Below are positions 16,316 to 24,630 of a stretch of DNA of 64,000 nt, one piece after another. The stretch covers positions 4,503,001 through 4,567,000 of the forward strand of contig NZ_CP120737.1 of assembly GCF_029581195.1 (NCBI RefSeq). Direction: 5' to 3'. The position numbers were made by a program, and so were the translations under genes. How positions within the stretch are numbered: the first letter of the stretch is position 1; every line of letters begins with the position of its first letter. Below the pieces are notes generated by a model. The model was not told the DNA's origin and searched no databases. It was given only the letters and a program-made list of their open reading frames with translations. The stretch comes from Solwaraspora sp. WMMD791. Lineage in GTDB: Bacteria; Actinomycetota; Actinomycetes; Mycobacteriales; Micromonosporaceae.

Positions 16316-16798
16316 TCAGCTCCACTCCTGACGGAACGCCACCCCGGCCTCCAACTCCAGCAGGTGCCGTTTCCGGGGCAGTCCGCCACCGAAGCCGACC
16401 AGTTTGCCGCCGGCGCCGACGATCCGGTGGCAGGGCACGATCACCGGGATCGGGTTGCGGTTGCAGGCCACCCCGACCGCCCGCGCCGCGAGCGGGTCGC
16501 CCAACGCGGCGGCGACCTCGCCGTACGTCTCGGTCTGCCCGTACGGGATCCCGGTCATCCGTCGCCACACCGCGCGTTCGAACGCGGAGCCCTGCCGCAC
16601 CGACAGCGGCACGGTGAATCCGGTCAGCTCGCCGGCGAAGTATCCGCGCAGCTCGTCGAGGGCAGCCCGCAGCGCCGGGTCCGGTGCCGTGGTCTGCGCC
16701 ACCCCCTCGACCCGACCGAACCGCACCCCGCAGACGCCGACGTCGTCGACCGCCACCGACAGATCACCGATCGGGGACTCCAGCACCGCCCATCGCAT
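16316..16798 (-). CDS. ogt: methylated-DNA--protein-cysteine methyltransferase
   Basis: The 160-residue suicide repair protein contains IPVIVPCHRIVGAGG with the acceptor Cys at residue 123. Upstream is the DNA-binding helix region PYGQTETYGEVAAALG plus the RAVGVACNRNP arginine-finger segment. It removes O6-alkyl groups from guanine. Start ATG 16798 gives MRWAVLESPIGDL, the normal family N-terminus; the open frame further upstream is arginine-rich junk. It follows the GNAT gene by 7 bp on the same strand and is probably co-transcribed with it. Confidence 0.94.
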   Translation of the reverse strand: MRWAVLESPIGDLSVAVDDVGVCGVRFGRVEGVAQTTAPDPALRAALDELRGYFAGELTGFTVPLSVRQGSAFERAVWRRMTGIPYGQTETYGEVAAALGDPLAARAVGVACNRNPIPVIVPCHRIVGAGGKLVGFGGGLPRKRHLLELEAGVAFRQEWS

Positions 16799-16805
16799 CC
16801 GCCGA

Positions 16806-17387
16806 TTATCCGCCGGGCGTCTGCGGCACCGTGGCCGCACCGTCCGGTGCCGTGGCCGGTGGCACCGGTGCCGACATGAACAGGGCCACCTCGTCGTCGT
16901 ACGGCGGCAGGTAGCGGGTGGTGTCGATGCCGGTCAGGGTGAACCCGAGCCGGCGATAGGCGCGTACCGCCGCGACGTTGACGTTCTGGGTCTCCAACCA
17001 GATCTCCCGGGCACCGTTGTCGCGGGCGGTGACCTGCACCATCCCGAGCAGCTCCCGGGCCAGGCCGCGCCGCCGGTACGCCGGTGCCACGTGCAGTTCG
17101 TTGAGCACCTGCCGGCCGTTCCACCGCTCGTAGGTCGTCGCCATGAAACCCACCGGCGCGGCGTCGACGACCGCCACCGCGTACAGATCCCACGGTCGGC
17201 TGCCGACGGTGACGCCTTCGGTCAGGTCGTACCGCTTGCGCAGCGGCGCGACGGTGCGCTCCCGGAGCGCGAAACCGTCCTCGGTCACCAGGACCTGATA
17301 GACGGAGGTGGCAGTGAAGGTGGTGTCAAGTTGGCGGATGGCAGCCAGGATGGTGCTGTCGACATTCTCCCGGACGATCACCTGCAC
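16806..17387 (-). CDS. GNAT family N-acetyltransferase
   Basis: The 193-residue protein has the GNAT acetyl-CoA loop as YRRRGLARELLGMVQ and the motif-B helix VRAYRRLGFTLTG. The segment GFMATTYERWNGRQVLNELHV supplies beta 4. The overall pattern, including EIWLETQNVNVAAV, resembles streptothricin-acetyltransferase-like members. The substrate cannot be inferred, and this does not show antibiotic resistance. The C-terminal 25 residues are a Pro/Ala tail. Upstream of ogt on the same strand. Confidence 0.85.
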   Translation of the reverse strand: MQVIVRENVDSTILAAIRQLDTTFTATSVYQVLVTEDGFALRERTVAPLRKRYDLTEGVTVGSRPWDLYAVAVVDAAPVGFMATTYERWNGRQVLNELHVAPAYRRRGLARELLGMVQVTARDNGAREIWLETQNVNVAAVRAYRRLGFTLTGIDTTRYLPPYDDEVALFMSAPVPPATAPDGAATVPQTPGG

Positions 17388-17477
17388 CAGTCAAGTGTCA
17401 CCGAGGTACCGCCGGCAGCGGCTGCCGAAACGCGCCTTGTCGATCGCCGATTCGGTCCGGTCTGAGGCCGGCCGACG

Positions 17478-17804
17478 TCAGCCGATGAAACGCAGGCGTT
17501 CCCGGGTGCCGTCCGGATAGGTCAGGTGGAGAGATCCCCCGTCGCGCTCGATGGCCTCGAGGATCGCGTCGTAGAGCAGGACCGAGCGGTTGAGGATGTC
17601 GGTCTTGGAGTCACCGGTCTCCCCGGCGATCTTCTCCAACGCGTGGATCGCCCGGGGTGTGAAGTTCGCCGTCACCCGGGTCAGTGCCCCGGTCGCCGGC
17701 GAGGCTTGCTCGCTCTGTTCACCGGGTGGTGTCGCCGAGTTGGACGAACGTCGGGAGCTCGGTGCCGACCGCACCTCGTCTGGCGTGTTCCTAAGTGGGC
17801 TCAT
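17478..17804 (-). CDS. small putative ribbon-helix-helix DNA-binding protein
   Basis: This 108-residue protein has a disordered first 40 residues. An ordered part then begins TRVTANFTPRAIHALEKIAGETGDSKTDILNRS, which looks like a ribbon-helix-helix fold (beta strand VTANFT, then two helices). A short C-terminal strand pair follows, LHLTYPDGTRERLRFIG. Such proteins are often repressors. Start ATG 17804 is preferred because AAGGAG lies 8 nt upstream; the GTG at 17822 would overlap that site. No partner gene is adjacent, so a toxin-antitoxin role is not supported. Confidence 0.65.
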   Translation of the reverse strand: MSPLRNTPDEVRSAPSSRRSSNSATPPGEQSEQASPATGALTRVTANFTPRAIHALEKIAGETGDSKTDILNRSVLLYDAILEAIERDGGSLHLTYPDGTRERLRFIG

Positions 17805-18350
17805 GACCGTTTTCTCCTTCACGTCACAAGGTCCTCAGCCACCGAGAGCCAACTGGGGTCACCCAAGGGCACCTCCCGTTGGTAACCCAGAGTAACCGGA
17901 CGGGCGTACGCTGTATATGATGCCATACGAACCCACAAGGTGTGCCCAACTTGTGCGCGATCGACGCATCTTGCAAGTACGATCACCACGTCCGCCGACC
18001 GGCTGGATCTTGCTGCGGCAAAGCTAGTCCCTCCTGACTGGCGAATCAATATCGAGATCGGAGGCTTCGGTCACGCCGGTCCACCTCGACCTACGCGCCC
18101 CCACGCTCGACGGTTCATGTGCCACCTCAGTCATCTGCCCCATGACGGAACGGTCCCGACAGACCCACCCCGGTTCTTGGTGACGACGTGACCACCGATC
18201 GCTACTTCCGCGCTCCTGCGGGCACTCAAGTTCGTTTCATGTGCGCGACATACTCATCTTGCCCGCCTCTTGGACTACTCTCCGTTGCATAGACTGCTGT
18301 ACGGTGGGGGCGATCGCTGAAGGTTCGGACGAGGGATGTGAGAGCGACGG
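17805..18350. other. 546-bp intergenic stretch, no convincing gene
   Basis: Between the ribbon-helix-helix gene and the plus-strand gene at 18351 the sequence is less GC-rich than its neighbours, and neither strand has a coding frame with a ribosome-binding site. Two open frames (17940-18191 plus, 17819-18049 minus) lack coding character. It probably holds divergent promoters; I found no clear repeat, hairpin or RNA gene. Confidence 0.4.
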
Positions 18351-18788
18351 ATGGCAGCAGCACCATCACTGGACAACCAGGCGGAGGACGACCGCCTGGC
18401 GAGTCAGGGCGACCACCACAGTCGCGAGATCGACCTGACGCACGAACGGCCGACAGCTAGAGCCGGCATCGTGTCCCTGGAACCGGACAAAATTGCTGTC
18501 TCGCTCGGAAACCGCCTGATCAACCTTGTAGGCGCGGTCGAGGTGAAGGGGGAGCTGCACCGAACGGTGAACGTAGCGATCCTGTGCCTGACCAGCCTGG
18601 CCACCGCCGGGCTGACCGCTGTGGTCTGCCGGTACGCGCAGGTGCCCTACTGGTGGCTCACCCTGTTGTCGGCCGTTCTCCTGGGTGCCGTCGTCTTTGC
18701 CGTCGGGCTGCGTCAGCTTCGCTCCGGCCAGGACCACGACTGCACACCCACAGCAAGTGCAGTCACCGAAGCCAGCAACGCCGAGTGA
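18351..18788 (+). CDS. uncharacterised two-helix membrane protein
   Basis: The 145-residue protein has a charged N-terminal half, including SLEPDKIAVSLGNRLINLVG. Two transmembrane helices follow (about 75-93 and 100-120, the second being LLSAVLLGAVVFAVGLRQL), then a polar tail. I do not recognise a family. ATG 18351 has GAGGGA 12-17 nt upstream, a loose spacing. Thirty base pairs after its stop a second small gene begins on the same strand, suggesting a two-gene transcription unit. Confidence 0.55.
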   Translation: MAAAPSLDNQAEDDRLASQGDHHSREIDLTHERPTARAGIVSLEPDKIAVSLGNRLINLVGAVEVKGELHRTVNVAILCLTSLATAGLTAVVCRYAQVPYWWLTLLSAVLLGAVVFAVGLRQLRSGQDHDCTPTASAVTEASNAE

Positions 18789-18818
18789 CGTCTCCGGCAA
18801 ACGCCAGAAGGGAACGAC

Positions 18819-19049
18819 ATGCCTCAGACCATCGACCTCAGGCTCGACCGCCGGTGGATCGTTCGCGTGACCTGGTCCCCGCAGCGGCTACTCCGTGACG
18901 GTCACGTCGAAAGGTGGGTCCTGGACAGCGACTCGCAGCTGCAGTCGCAACTGCTCACTCTCGCCACCGACCCGTGGGTGGAGAACATCCACTGTGAACG
19001 CTACTTCGGAACATTGCCGGCGCGGCGATACCGGGTGGTCGACAGCTGA
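18819..19049 (+). CDS. uncharacterised 76-residue protein
   Basis: The product begins MPQTIDLRLDRRWIVRVTW and ends in ERYFGTLPARRYRVVDS. It looks like a small compact beta-rich cytosolic protein with alternating hydrophobic and charged residues and a single Cys (position 67). AAGGGA lies 6-7 nt before the ATG. It follows the membrane-protein gene at 18351 closely and may act with it. No homologous family recognised. Confidence 0.5.
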   Translation: MPQTIDLRLDRRWIVRVTWSPQRLLRDGHVERWVLDSDSQLQSQLLTLATDPWVENIHCERYFGTLPARRYRVVDS

Positions 19050-19169
19050 GCCGGCGGTTCACCGGGGCCAGCGGCGATGTCGAGGCCGTCGGACGCTGGT
19101 CGCGGGGGTCGATGCGTCGGCTGATTCGTGCGTCGGCCTCCTTGCCCGACCCGGCTACCGTTCCAGGCT

Positions 19170-19694
19170 GTGGAGACGGGAACGTTGGTTTTCCTGGTCA
19201 TCGGCGGTCTCGGTGTGGCGGTGCTCGCCATCGGGCTGCTCGGCGGGGAGCTGCTGCACCTCGGTGACGTCAGCGCCGACGGTCCGGTGTCCCTGGAGGT
19301 GGTCGCCGGCTTCGCCGGAGCGTTCGGGTTCGCCGCCGCGATCGCCAACGAGTTGATCGGCGCCGACAGCGCCGGCCTGACCCTGGCCGCCGCCGCGATC
19401 GGCGTCGCCGCCGCGGTGCCGGTCGGCTGGCTGACCGCCCGGCTGTCCCGCGCCGCCCGGAACATGCCGACCGACGCGACCCCGCACCGCGCCGACCTGG
19501 TCGGCACCATCGGCGTGGTGATCACGCCGATCCACCCCGGCGGGTACGGCGAGATCCGGGTCCGCCTCGGCGGGCAACCGGTCAAGTTGAGTGCCCGCGC
19601 CGAGCGGTCGATCCCACTCGGTGCCGAGGTCTTCGTCGTCGAGGCGGTCAGCGACACCAGCGTCGTGGTCGAGCAGACCCCGTCAGTCGGCTGA
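19170..19694 (+). CDS. NfeD-like membrane protein
   Basis: The 174-residue protein has three or four hydrophobic helices (starting TLVFLVIGGLGVAVLAIGLL). A C-terminal beta-barrel follows (LVGTIGVVITPIHPGGYGEI to EVFVVEAVSDTSVVVEQ), the NfeD OB-fold that partners with flotillins. Start GTG 19170 was chosen so that the first membrane helix begins near the N-terminus; its ribosome-binding site is weak. It sits 61 bp before the flotillin gene, matching the conserved nfeD-floA arrangement. Confidence 0.85.
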   Translation: METGTLVFLVIGGLGVAVLAIGLLGGELLHLGDVSADGPVSLEVVAGFAGAFGFAAAIANELIGADSAGLTLAAAAIGVAAAVPVGWLTARLSRAARNMPTDATPHRADLVGTIGVVITPIHPGGYGEIRVRLGGQPVKLSARAERSIPLGAEVFVVEAVSDTSVVVEQTPSVG

Positions 19695-19755
19695 CAGCCC
19701 ACCCACCCAGCCCCGTCGGCAGAGGTCGTCCGGGCACCCCCACTGGAGGAACGCC

Positions 19756-21294
19756 GTGACCCCACTCCTCATCGCGATCATCGGCGCCGCTGCGCTGGTG
19801 CTCGTCCTCATCCTGTTCGTGCTCTCCCGGATCAAGGTCGCCGGCTCCAACGAGGCCTTCATCGTGACCGGGCGCAAGGGCCGCACCACCCAGGCGCTCG
19901 ACGGTTCCCGCTCCACCGACCTGTCCGGGCAGAAGGTCGTCATGGGCGCCTCGGTGTTCGTTCTGCCCGTCGTGCAGAAGCTGCAGGTGCTCGACCTGTC
20001 CAGCCGTCGGATCCACGTCGAGATCACCGGCGCGGTCTCCAAGCAGGGCATCCGAGCGAACCTGCAGGGTGTGGCGATCGTCAAGATCGGCGGTACGGAG
20101 GACGCCATCCGGGCCGCCGCCCAGCGGTTCCTGCACCAGCAGGACGAGATCGAGGACTTCACCCGCGAGGTGCTGGCCGGTGCGCTGCGCTCGATCGTCG
20201 GCCGGCTCACCATCGAGGAGATCATCCGGGACCGGGCGGCGTTCGCCAGCGCGGTCGCCGAGGAAGCCGAACACTCGATGACCAACCAGGGACTGGTGCT
20301 GGACACCTTCCAGCTGCAGGACATCATCGCCGAGGGGTCCTACCTGCAGGACCTGGGCCGGCCGGAGGCCGCCCGGGTACTCAAGGACGCGGCGATCGCC
20401 GAGGCGCGGGCCCGGCAGGCGGCCGAGCAGGAGCGGCTGCTTGCCGAGGAGGCGATCGCCGAGGCCAACCGCAACCTGTCGCTGAAGCAGGCAGCCATCC
20501 AGGCCGAGATCGACGCGGCGAAGGCGAAGTCGGCGGCGGCCGGTCCGCTCGCGCAGGCCGAACGCGACCAGGCGATCCTCTCCGAGCAGCAGAAGGTTGC
20601 CGAGCGCAACGCGGAGCTGAAGGAACGCCAACTCGACACCGAGGTCCGCAAGCCCGCCGACGCCGCCCGGTACCGGGTGGAGCAGGAGGCCGAGGCGGCC
20701 CGCAGCGCGGCGGTGCTGGCCGCCGACGCCGAACGGCAGGCGACGATCGCCGCCGCCCAGGCCGCCGCCGAACAGTCCCGGCTGACCGGTGAGGGCGAGC
20801 GGGCCCGACGGGCCGCGCTGGCCGAGGCGAACGCGATCGAGGGTGCCAAGGAAGGTGAGGCGGAGCAGCGACGCCGTACCGCCATCGCCGACGCGGTCGA
20901 GCGGGAGGGCAGTGCCGAGGCAGCCGCGATCCGGGCCCGGGGTGAGGCGGAGGCCGAGGCGATGGCCCGCAAGGCCGAGGCGTTCGCCGCGTACGGCGAG
21001 GCCGCAGTCCTCGACCTGCTGGTCAAGGTGCTGCCGCAGGTGGTGGAGGCGGCGAGCGCCCCGATGGGCTCGATCGACAAGATGACCGTCATCTCCACCG
21101 ACGGCGCGTCGTCGCTGACCAGGTCGGTGGCGAACAACGTGGCGCAGGGTCTGCAGCTCGGCAACGACCTGACCGGGATCGACCTGGCCGGTCTGCTCGC
21201 CCGGCTGGGCGGTGCCGGTGTCGAATCGGTCGTCACCGGGCGCACCGACCGCACTCCGGTGGCCGGTCCGTCCGGCGACGCCGGGCGCGGCTGA
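19756..21294 (+). CDS. flotillin-like SPFH/Band 7 protein
   Basis: The 512-residue protein has one N-terminal membrane helix (MTPLLIAIIGAAALVLVLIL). An SPFH domain follows (about 30-200), with EDFTREVLAGALRSIVGRLT and the FQLQDI segment. A long Ala/Glu/Arg coiled coil with Glu-Ala repeats runs over about 205-410. The C-terminal region has AVLDLLVKVLPQVVEAAS, the flotillin-type oligomerisation end. Flotillins scaffold ordered membrane domains and influence fluidity and wall synthesis. Start GTG 19756 has CTGGAGGA upstream. Forms a unit with the NfeD-like gene. Confidence 0.92.
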   Translation: MTPLLIAIIGAAALVLVLILFVLSRIKVAGSNEAFIVTGRKGRTTQALDGSRSTDLSGQKVVMGASVFVLPVVQKLQVLDLSSRRIHVEITGAVSKQGIRANLQGVAIVKIGGTEDAIRAAAQRFLHQQDEIEDFTREVLAGALRSIVGRLTIEEIIRDRAAFASAVAEEAEHSMTNQGLVLDTFQLQDIIAEGSYLQDLGRPEAARVLKDAAIAEARARQAAEQERLLAEEAIAEANRNLSLKQAAIQAEIDAAKAKSAAAGPLAQAERDQAILSEQQKVAERNAELKERQLDTEVRKPADAARYRVEQEAEAARSAAVLAADAERQATIAAAQAAAEQSRLTGEGERARRAALAEANAIEGAKEGEAEQRRRTAIADAVEREGSAEAAAIRARGEAEAEAMARKAEAFAAYGEAAVLDLLVKVLPQVVEAASAPMGSIDKMTVISTDGASSLTRSVANNVAQGLQLGNDLTGIDLAGLLARLGGAGVESVVTGRTDRTPVAGPSGDAGRG

Positions 21295-21331
21295 GCCGCC
21301 GGCCGCGCCACCACTACCGGAAATCCGCTGG

Positions 21332-21361
21332 CCGCCCGTCGGCCCACCTGCCGACGGGTGG
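21332..21361. terminator. hairpin terminator between convergent genes
   Basis: A 9-bp perfect stem (21335-21343 with 21350-21358), extendable by a few pairs including G-T, has a 6-nt loop. It separates the flotillin gene from the minus-strand gene that ends at 21362. Confidence 0.6.
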
Positions 21362-22000
21362 TCAGCGGCGCGACATCCGGGCCGTGTAGAGCGACGTCTG
21401 CTGGACCAGGGTGTCACCGTCGCATTCGTAGCTGGCCGGTTCGAATTCGGCGGTGAGTGCGTCGCGCTGGGGTGCGAGGCCGGCCCCGCTGAGGGTGACC
21501 GTGCCGTCGGCGACGACGTCGGTGAAGGCGACGGTGCCGTCGACGGCCCGGTACCGGTAGGAGACCTCACCGGTGACGGTGAGGGTCAGCGCGATCCCGG
21601 AGACCACACCGGCGAACGTCGTACCGTCGCCGTAGTCGGTCCTGCCGTGCCCGTCCGCCCGCAGCTCGACCCGGGCGCCCGGCCCGGTCCCGGTGAACCG
21701 GGTACGGCCGAACGGCTCGGGCAGGGCGACGTCCTCCTGGTAGTCGTCCACCTGCCAGCTGCCGACCACGCAGGGGTCGCCGCCGGCGGTGTTCAGCCGG
21801 TCGTCGTCGGCGCGGTCACCGTAGCGGACCACCAGCACGACCATGATCGCCGCGACGAGCAGCACGAAGGTCGTGGCGAGCGCGACGATCGGCACCAGGT
21901 ACGACCCGCCGCCACGCGGCACCCCGGATGACCCGCCGCCGGGCGGCGGGAACGGTGGCGGGAACGGTGGCGGGACGGACGGTGGCGGGTACGGCTGCAT
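21362..22000 (-). CDS. membrane-anchored protein with proline-rich N-terminus
   Basis: The 212-residue protein starts with a Pro-rich cytoplasmic stretch (PPPSVPPPFPPPFPPPGGG). One membrane helix follows (LVPIVALATTFVLLVAAIMV, about 35-57). The extracytoplasmic domain has CVVGSWQVDDYQ, a beta-rich core and a second Cys in EPASYECDG, possibly disulphide-linked. This looks like a lipocalin-like or META-like fold, but I cannot name it. Start ATG 22000 has GGGAGG 4 nt upstream; a GTG at 22018 is less likely. Confidence 0.7.
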   Translation of the reverse strand: MQPYPPPSVPPPFPPPFPPPGGGSSGVPRGGGSYLVPIVALATTFVLLVAAIMVVLVVRYGDRADDDRLNTAGGDPCVVGSWQVDDYQEDVALPEPFGRTRFTGTGPGARVELRADGHGRTDYGDGTTFAGVVSGIALTLTVTGEVSYRYRAVDGTVAFTDVVADGTVTLSGAGLAPQRDALTAEFEPASYECDGDTLVQQTSLYTARMSRR

Positions 22001-22041
22001 CCGACCTCCCGGGGGCACTGGAGCCGGCAGTGTGGTCGACG

Positions 22042-23523
22042 CTAGTCGGTGGCCGGCCCGATCCCTTCGGCCCGGGCCCAGCGCAGCAGTTCCGCCTCGG
22101 CCGCGTCACGGTCGAGCGGACCCTGCTCCAACCGCAGCTCCTTCAGGTGACGCCAGGCCCGGCCGACGATCGGACCCGGCGGTACGCCGAGCAACTCCAT
22201 GATCGCGTTGCCGTCGAGGTCCGGTCGCACCCGGGCCAGGTCCTCCTCGGCCTGGATCCGGGCGATCCGTTCCTCCAGCGCGTCGTAGTCGGCGGCGAGC
22301 CCGGCCGCCTTGCGCCGGTTGCGGGTGGTGCAGTCGGAGCGGGTCAACTTGTGCAGCCGGGTCAGCAGGTCACCGGCGTCGGTGACGTAGCGGCGCACCG
22401 CCGAGTCGGTCCACTCGCCCCGCCCGTACCCGTAGAACCGCAGGTGCAGGCCGACCAGCTTGGCCACCTGGGCGGTGGTCTCCTTCGGGTAGCGCATGGC
22501 CTTCATCCGGTGCCGGGTCAGCCGGGCACCGACGACCTCGTGGTGGTGGAAGCTGACCCGGCCGTCCGGTCCGACGGCCTTGGTCGCCGGCTTGCCGATG
22601 TCGTGCATCAGCGCGGCCATCCGCAGCACGAAGTCGCAGCCGTCGTCCTCCAGCCGGACGGCGTTGTTCACCACGGTCAGGGTGTGTTCGTACACGTCCT
22701 TGTGCTGGGCGTGTTCGTCGATCTCCAGCCGCAGTCCGGACAGTTCCGGCAGGAACCGGTCGGCGAGGCCGGCGTCGACCAGCAGCCGGAGACCGGCGAC
22801 CGGGTCGGCACCGCAGAGCAGCTTGGTGAACTCGTCACGGATCCGTTCGGCGGTGATCCGGTCCAGGTCGGCGGCCATCGTGCTCATCGCCGTACGGACG
22901 TCGGGGTGCACGGCGAACCGCAGCTGGGCGGCGAACCGGGCGGCCCGCAGCATCCGCAGCGGGTCGTCACCGAAGGACTCCTGCGGCGTACCGGGTGTCC
23001 GGATGATCTTCGCGGCGAGGTCGGCGATGCCACCGTACGGGTCGGTGAACTCGTGGTCGGGCAGGCTGACCGCCATGGCGTTGATGGTGAAGTCGCGCCG
23101 CCGCAGGTCGTCGCCGAGATCGGTGCCGTAGGCGACGACCGGGTTGCGGGTCACCCCGTCGTAGGCCTCCGCCCGGAACGTGGTGATCTCCAGGGTGAGG
23201 CCGCCGCGTCGGGCACCGATCGTGCCGAACTCGCGACCGGTCTCCCAGGTCGCCTCCGCCCAGCCCTTGAGCACCGCCAGGGTCTGGTCCGGGTGCGCGT
23301 CGGTGCAGAAGTCGAGGTCGTTGCCGAGGCGGCCGAGCAGTGCGTCGCGGACCGAGCCACCGACCAGGTGCAACTCGTGCCCGGCGGCGACGAACCGTCG
23401 GCCCAACTCGTCGGCGACGGGTGACACCCGCAGCAGTTCGGCGACGGCGTTGCGTTGCACGACGGTACGGGAGTCGGTGCTGGTACGGGCATCGGTGGCG
23501 CGGGGCGCGGAGGTCTCGGACAT
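22042..23523 (-). CDS. cca: CCA tRNA nucleotidyltransferase
   Basis: The 493-residue enzyme adds or repairs the 3-prime CCA of tRNAs. It has the nucleotidyltransferase motif LVGGSVRDALLGR followed by NDLDFCTDAHPD (catalytic Asp pair). It also has the DLRRRDFTINAMAVSL and DPLRMLRAARFAAQLRF motifs, and a C-terminal HD domain with RMAALMHDIGKPATK. This is the usual actinobacterial class II form (PcnA-like in mycobacteria). It lies upstream of the proline-rich membrane-protein gene on the same strand and is divergent from the gene at 23583. Confidence 0.95.
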   Translation of the reverse strand: MSETSAPRATDARTSTDSRTVVQRNAVAELLRVSPVADELGRRFVAAGHELHLVGGSVRDALLGRLGNDLDFCTDAHPDQTLAVLKGWAEATWETGREFGTIGARRGGLTLEITTFRAEAYDGVTRNPVVAYGTDLGDDLRRRDFTINAMAVSLPDHEFTDPYGGIADLAAKIIRTPGTPQESFGDDPLRMLRAARFAAQLRFAVHPDVRTAMSTMAADLDRITAERIRDEFTKLLCGADPVAGLRLLVDAGLADRFLPELSGLRLEIDEHAQHKDVYEHTLTVVNNAVRLEDDGCDFVLRMAALMHDIGKPATKAVGPDGRVSFHHHEVVGARLTRHRMKAMRYPKETTAQVAKLVGLHLRFYGYGRGEWTDSAVRRYVTDAGDLLTRLHKLTRSDCTTRNRRKAAGLAADYDALEERIARIQAEEDLARVRPDLDGNAIMELLGVPPGPIVGRAWRHLKELRLEQGPLDRDAAEAELLRWARAEGIGPATD

Positions 23524-23582
23524 GGGACCGCCAGACTATCCGCTGTGGCCGCCCCGGCAGCCGGCGGGCAGGATGAACCACC

Positions 23583-24575
23583 GTGTCGATTCCCGAGAGC
23601 CTGCGCGGCCTGACCACCGATCCGGCGTTCTGGGCGGCGTACCTGCCGCCGGCCGGCGAGCCGGTGCCCGGACACCACGCCGAGCTGCGGGTGTCGGTGC
23701 CGGTGGCCGGCGGCTACGGGCTGGTGCTGGAGATCGATCTGGCGTACGGCGAGTGTCTGCTCGGGCTGCGTCAGCCGGGATCCACCGAGCCGCTGCCGCT
23801 GGCCCGGCTCGACCCGGCCCGGCCGTACCCGACCGTGTTGCGCTGGGCGGAGCTGGACCTGATCGGTCAGCTGCTCGCCCTGGACGACCCGCAGTGGCGG
23901 CACCCGGGGCTGCTGGTGGCGTTGCTGCACCGGTACGCGTCGGCGGACGACCAGGTGGCCGCGCCGGACCGACCGGCGACGATGCTGGCGACCGCGCTGC
24001 GCGGGTTGTCCCGGTCGGTCGACGCCGAGTCAGGAGAGCCGGCGCAGGTGTCGGCGGCTGGTCCGGACCAGCCGCCATTGGCGCTGTTCGACGACCCCCG
24101 CTGGTGGCCGACGCCGGCCGCCGTCGACCCGCGGATCTTCGACGACGACGCGGTGGCCCGGCAGGTCGGCGACCATCTGGCGCACACCGGTGGGGTGCGC
24201 TGGCGGTACGCGGCCGGCTGGGGCTGGGTGGCGGCCGGGCCTGCCGACGGCGGCGGTACGCCACCGCGCACCCTCGGCGCCGAGTCGTTCCCGTTCGACG
24301 ACGTCGCCGAGCTGGTCCGCCGGGCGGCCGCCCGGCACCGGCGGCTGCTCGACGCGCCCTGGCGGCGGGCACCGCGGATCGCTCCGCTGCTGCAGCGGGT
24401 CCGCGAGTCCGGCGACCCGGCGGCGGTGCCGGCACTCGGCCGGGCGCTGGCCGACGCCGGCTGCGACCATCCGACCCTGCTGGACGCGCTGACCGCGCCG
24501 GTGGTGCCGGCCGAGGCGGCCTGGGTGGTCGACGCACTGTCGGGCATCGTCCCGGCCGACGACGACGGCCGATAG
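23583..24575 (+). CDS. uncharacterised 330-residue cytosolic protein
   Basis: The protein begins SIPESLRGLTTDPAFWAAYLP. The first 130 residues look ordered (strand-rich, with YGLVLEIDLAYGECLLGLRQ). The rest is helical and Ala/Arg-rich, with DDPRWWPTPAAVDPRIFDDD in the middle. There is no signal or membrane segment. It lies between cca and murJ in what looks like the plus-strand leader of the murJ unit, 55 bp upstream of murJ. Start GTG 23583. Family and function unknown to me; it may be restricted to Micromonosporaceae. Confidence 0.7.
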   Translation: MSIPESLRGLTTDPAFWAAYLPPAGEPVPGHHAELRVSVPVAGGYGLVLEIDLAYGECLLGLRQPGSTEPLPLARLDPARPYPTVLRWAELDLIGQLLALDDPQWRHPGLLVALLHRYASADDQVAAPDRPATMLATALRGLSRSVDAESGEPAQVSAAGPDQPPLALFDDPRWWPTPAAVDPRIFDDDAVARQVGDHLAHTGGVRWRYAAGWGWVAAGPADGGGTPPRTLGAESFPFDDVAELVRRAAARHRRLLDAPWRRAPRIAPLLQRVRESGDPAAVPALGRALADAGCDHPTLLDALTAPVVPAEAAWVVDALSGIVPADDDGR

Positions 24576-24630
24576 GCTCGTGCCGGCATCCGGCGTGGCG
24601 ATTCCGGCGTACCGACGGGGTGGAGGTCCG

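Noticed and set aside
16806-17387. Antibiotic acetyltransferase
   Set aside because: Resembles streptothricin-type GNATs but lacks any resistance context; left as a general GNAT.
17478-17804. Toxin-antitoxin pair
   Set aside because: Only a ribbon-helix-helix-like protein is present; no adjacent toxin gene.
17819-18191. Two short opposite frames in the 546-bp gap
   Set aside because: No ribosome-binding site and no plausible protein composition.
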